DNA of 64,000 bases, from positions 4,712,001 to 4,776,000 of the forward strand of contig NZ_CP109499.1 of the NCBI RefSeq assembly GCF_036231965.1, in the 5' to 3' direction. Origin of the DNA: Streptomyces sp. NBC_01428 (GTDB taxonomy: Bacteria; Actinomycetota; Actinomycetes; Streptomycetales; Streptomycetaceae). The translations under genes and the position numbers were made by a program. Positions 63,893 to 64,000 of the stretch are shown one piece after another. The notes under the pieces are model-generated. The model searched no databases, was not told the origin of the DNA, and saw nothing but the letters and a program-made list of their open reading frames with translations. Within the stretch, counting starts at the first letter, position 1. Every line of letters begins with the position of its first letter.

Positions 63893-64000
63893 TCACAGCG
63901 GAGGCTCCAGCCGGGCGATCGCGCGCAGGGCGCGGGGCGCGAAGCGGTGCAGCAGGTGGGCGCCGCGCGCCTCCGGAGTGACCGGAACCACCGCTTCGTT
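63893..64000 (-). CDS. 3' end of a gene cut by the window edge
   Basis: The last 35 codons plus stop of a minus-strand frame (ending ALRAIARLEPPL). The sequence is too short to assign a family. It is followed after 51 bp by the metal-dependent hydrolase gene, so it may be the upstream gene of that operon. Confidence 0.5.
   Translation of the reverse strand, partial: NEAVVPVTPEARGAHLLHRFAPRALRAIARLEPPL

Overview
The window is high-GC DNA with a strong third-position G/C bias, many GTG starts and long Pro/Ala/Gly-rich protein tails. It carries developmental and cell-wall genes typical of the genus: ssgA/ssgR, femX and the block rpsF-ssb-rpsR-rplI next to dnaB. I read it as the core chromosome of a Streptomyces species, on one flank of oriC. 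The gene order matches, from memory, the S. coelicolor stretch running from murJ through dnaB to cydABCD. The repeated ParB centromere motif (parS, TGTTTCACGTGAAACA) supports an origin-proximal position. oriC itself is not in the window and should lie beyond the left edge. I found no insertion sequence, prophage, CRISPR array, rRNA or tRNA gene.

Layout. 1-9.3 kb: murJ (3' end cut off by the window edge), a DUF6049 secreted/membrane protein, cca, an LppU-like protein, an MFS exporter, and inositol-1-phosphate synthase behind a PadR regulator with a 31-bp palindromic operator. 10-17.6 kb: a class A penicillin-binding protein, a GT87-like membrane glycosyltransferase, then an envelope cluster with a divergent alanine-racemase-like protein, femX and a small membrane protein. 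17.8-23.1 kb: rpsF-ssb-rpsR-rplI, a MATE exporter, and dnaB behind a cluster of DnaA boxes. 23.1-30.8 kb: serine hydrolase, GNAT/MarR, MFS exporter, HbpS-like protein, a globin-reductase, and a Nudix protein. 30.8-36.7 kb: LysR regulator, the operon holin-like / ptpA / cystathionine lyase, cupin, DUF5326, and the sporulation pair ssgR-ssgA. 36.7-48 kb: YibE/F protein, thiC under a TPP riboswitch, VOC and DUF1801 proteins, LysR, a TerD-vWA protein, a membrane protein, a metallophosphoesterase and a LacI regulator. 48-58.9 kb: hisC-like aminotransferase, cydA-cydB-cydCD with a Rex operator, a DevS-like GAF histidine kinase and an M23 peptidase. 59-64 kb: HAD phosphatase, LLM oxidoreductase, RNA 2'-phosphotransferase, MerR regulator, a metal-dependent hydrolase and a truncated last gene.

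How the parts fit. Three themes recur. The first is cell-wall synthesis: MurJ, class A PBP, FemX, the racemase-like protein, M23 peptidase and SsgA. The second is replication and segregation: dnaB, ssb, DnaA boxes and at least ten good parS sites, all of them in or at the edge of intergenic regions. The third is respiratory and oxygen adaptation: the Rex operator, cytochrome bd, a heme-GAF-type kinase and a flavohemoglobin-like protein.

The most unusual signal is where the parS sites sit. Several form the centre of 32-40-bp perfect palindromes placed like transcription terminators. One near-perfect copy is the tip of the variable stem of the thiC TPP riboswitch. One contains the likely start codon of cydCD. 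A second notable observation is that the alanine-racemase-like protein next to femX appears to lack the catalytic tyrosine motif.
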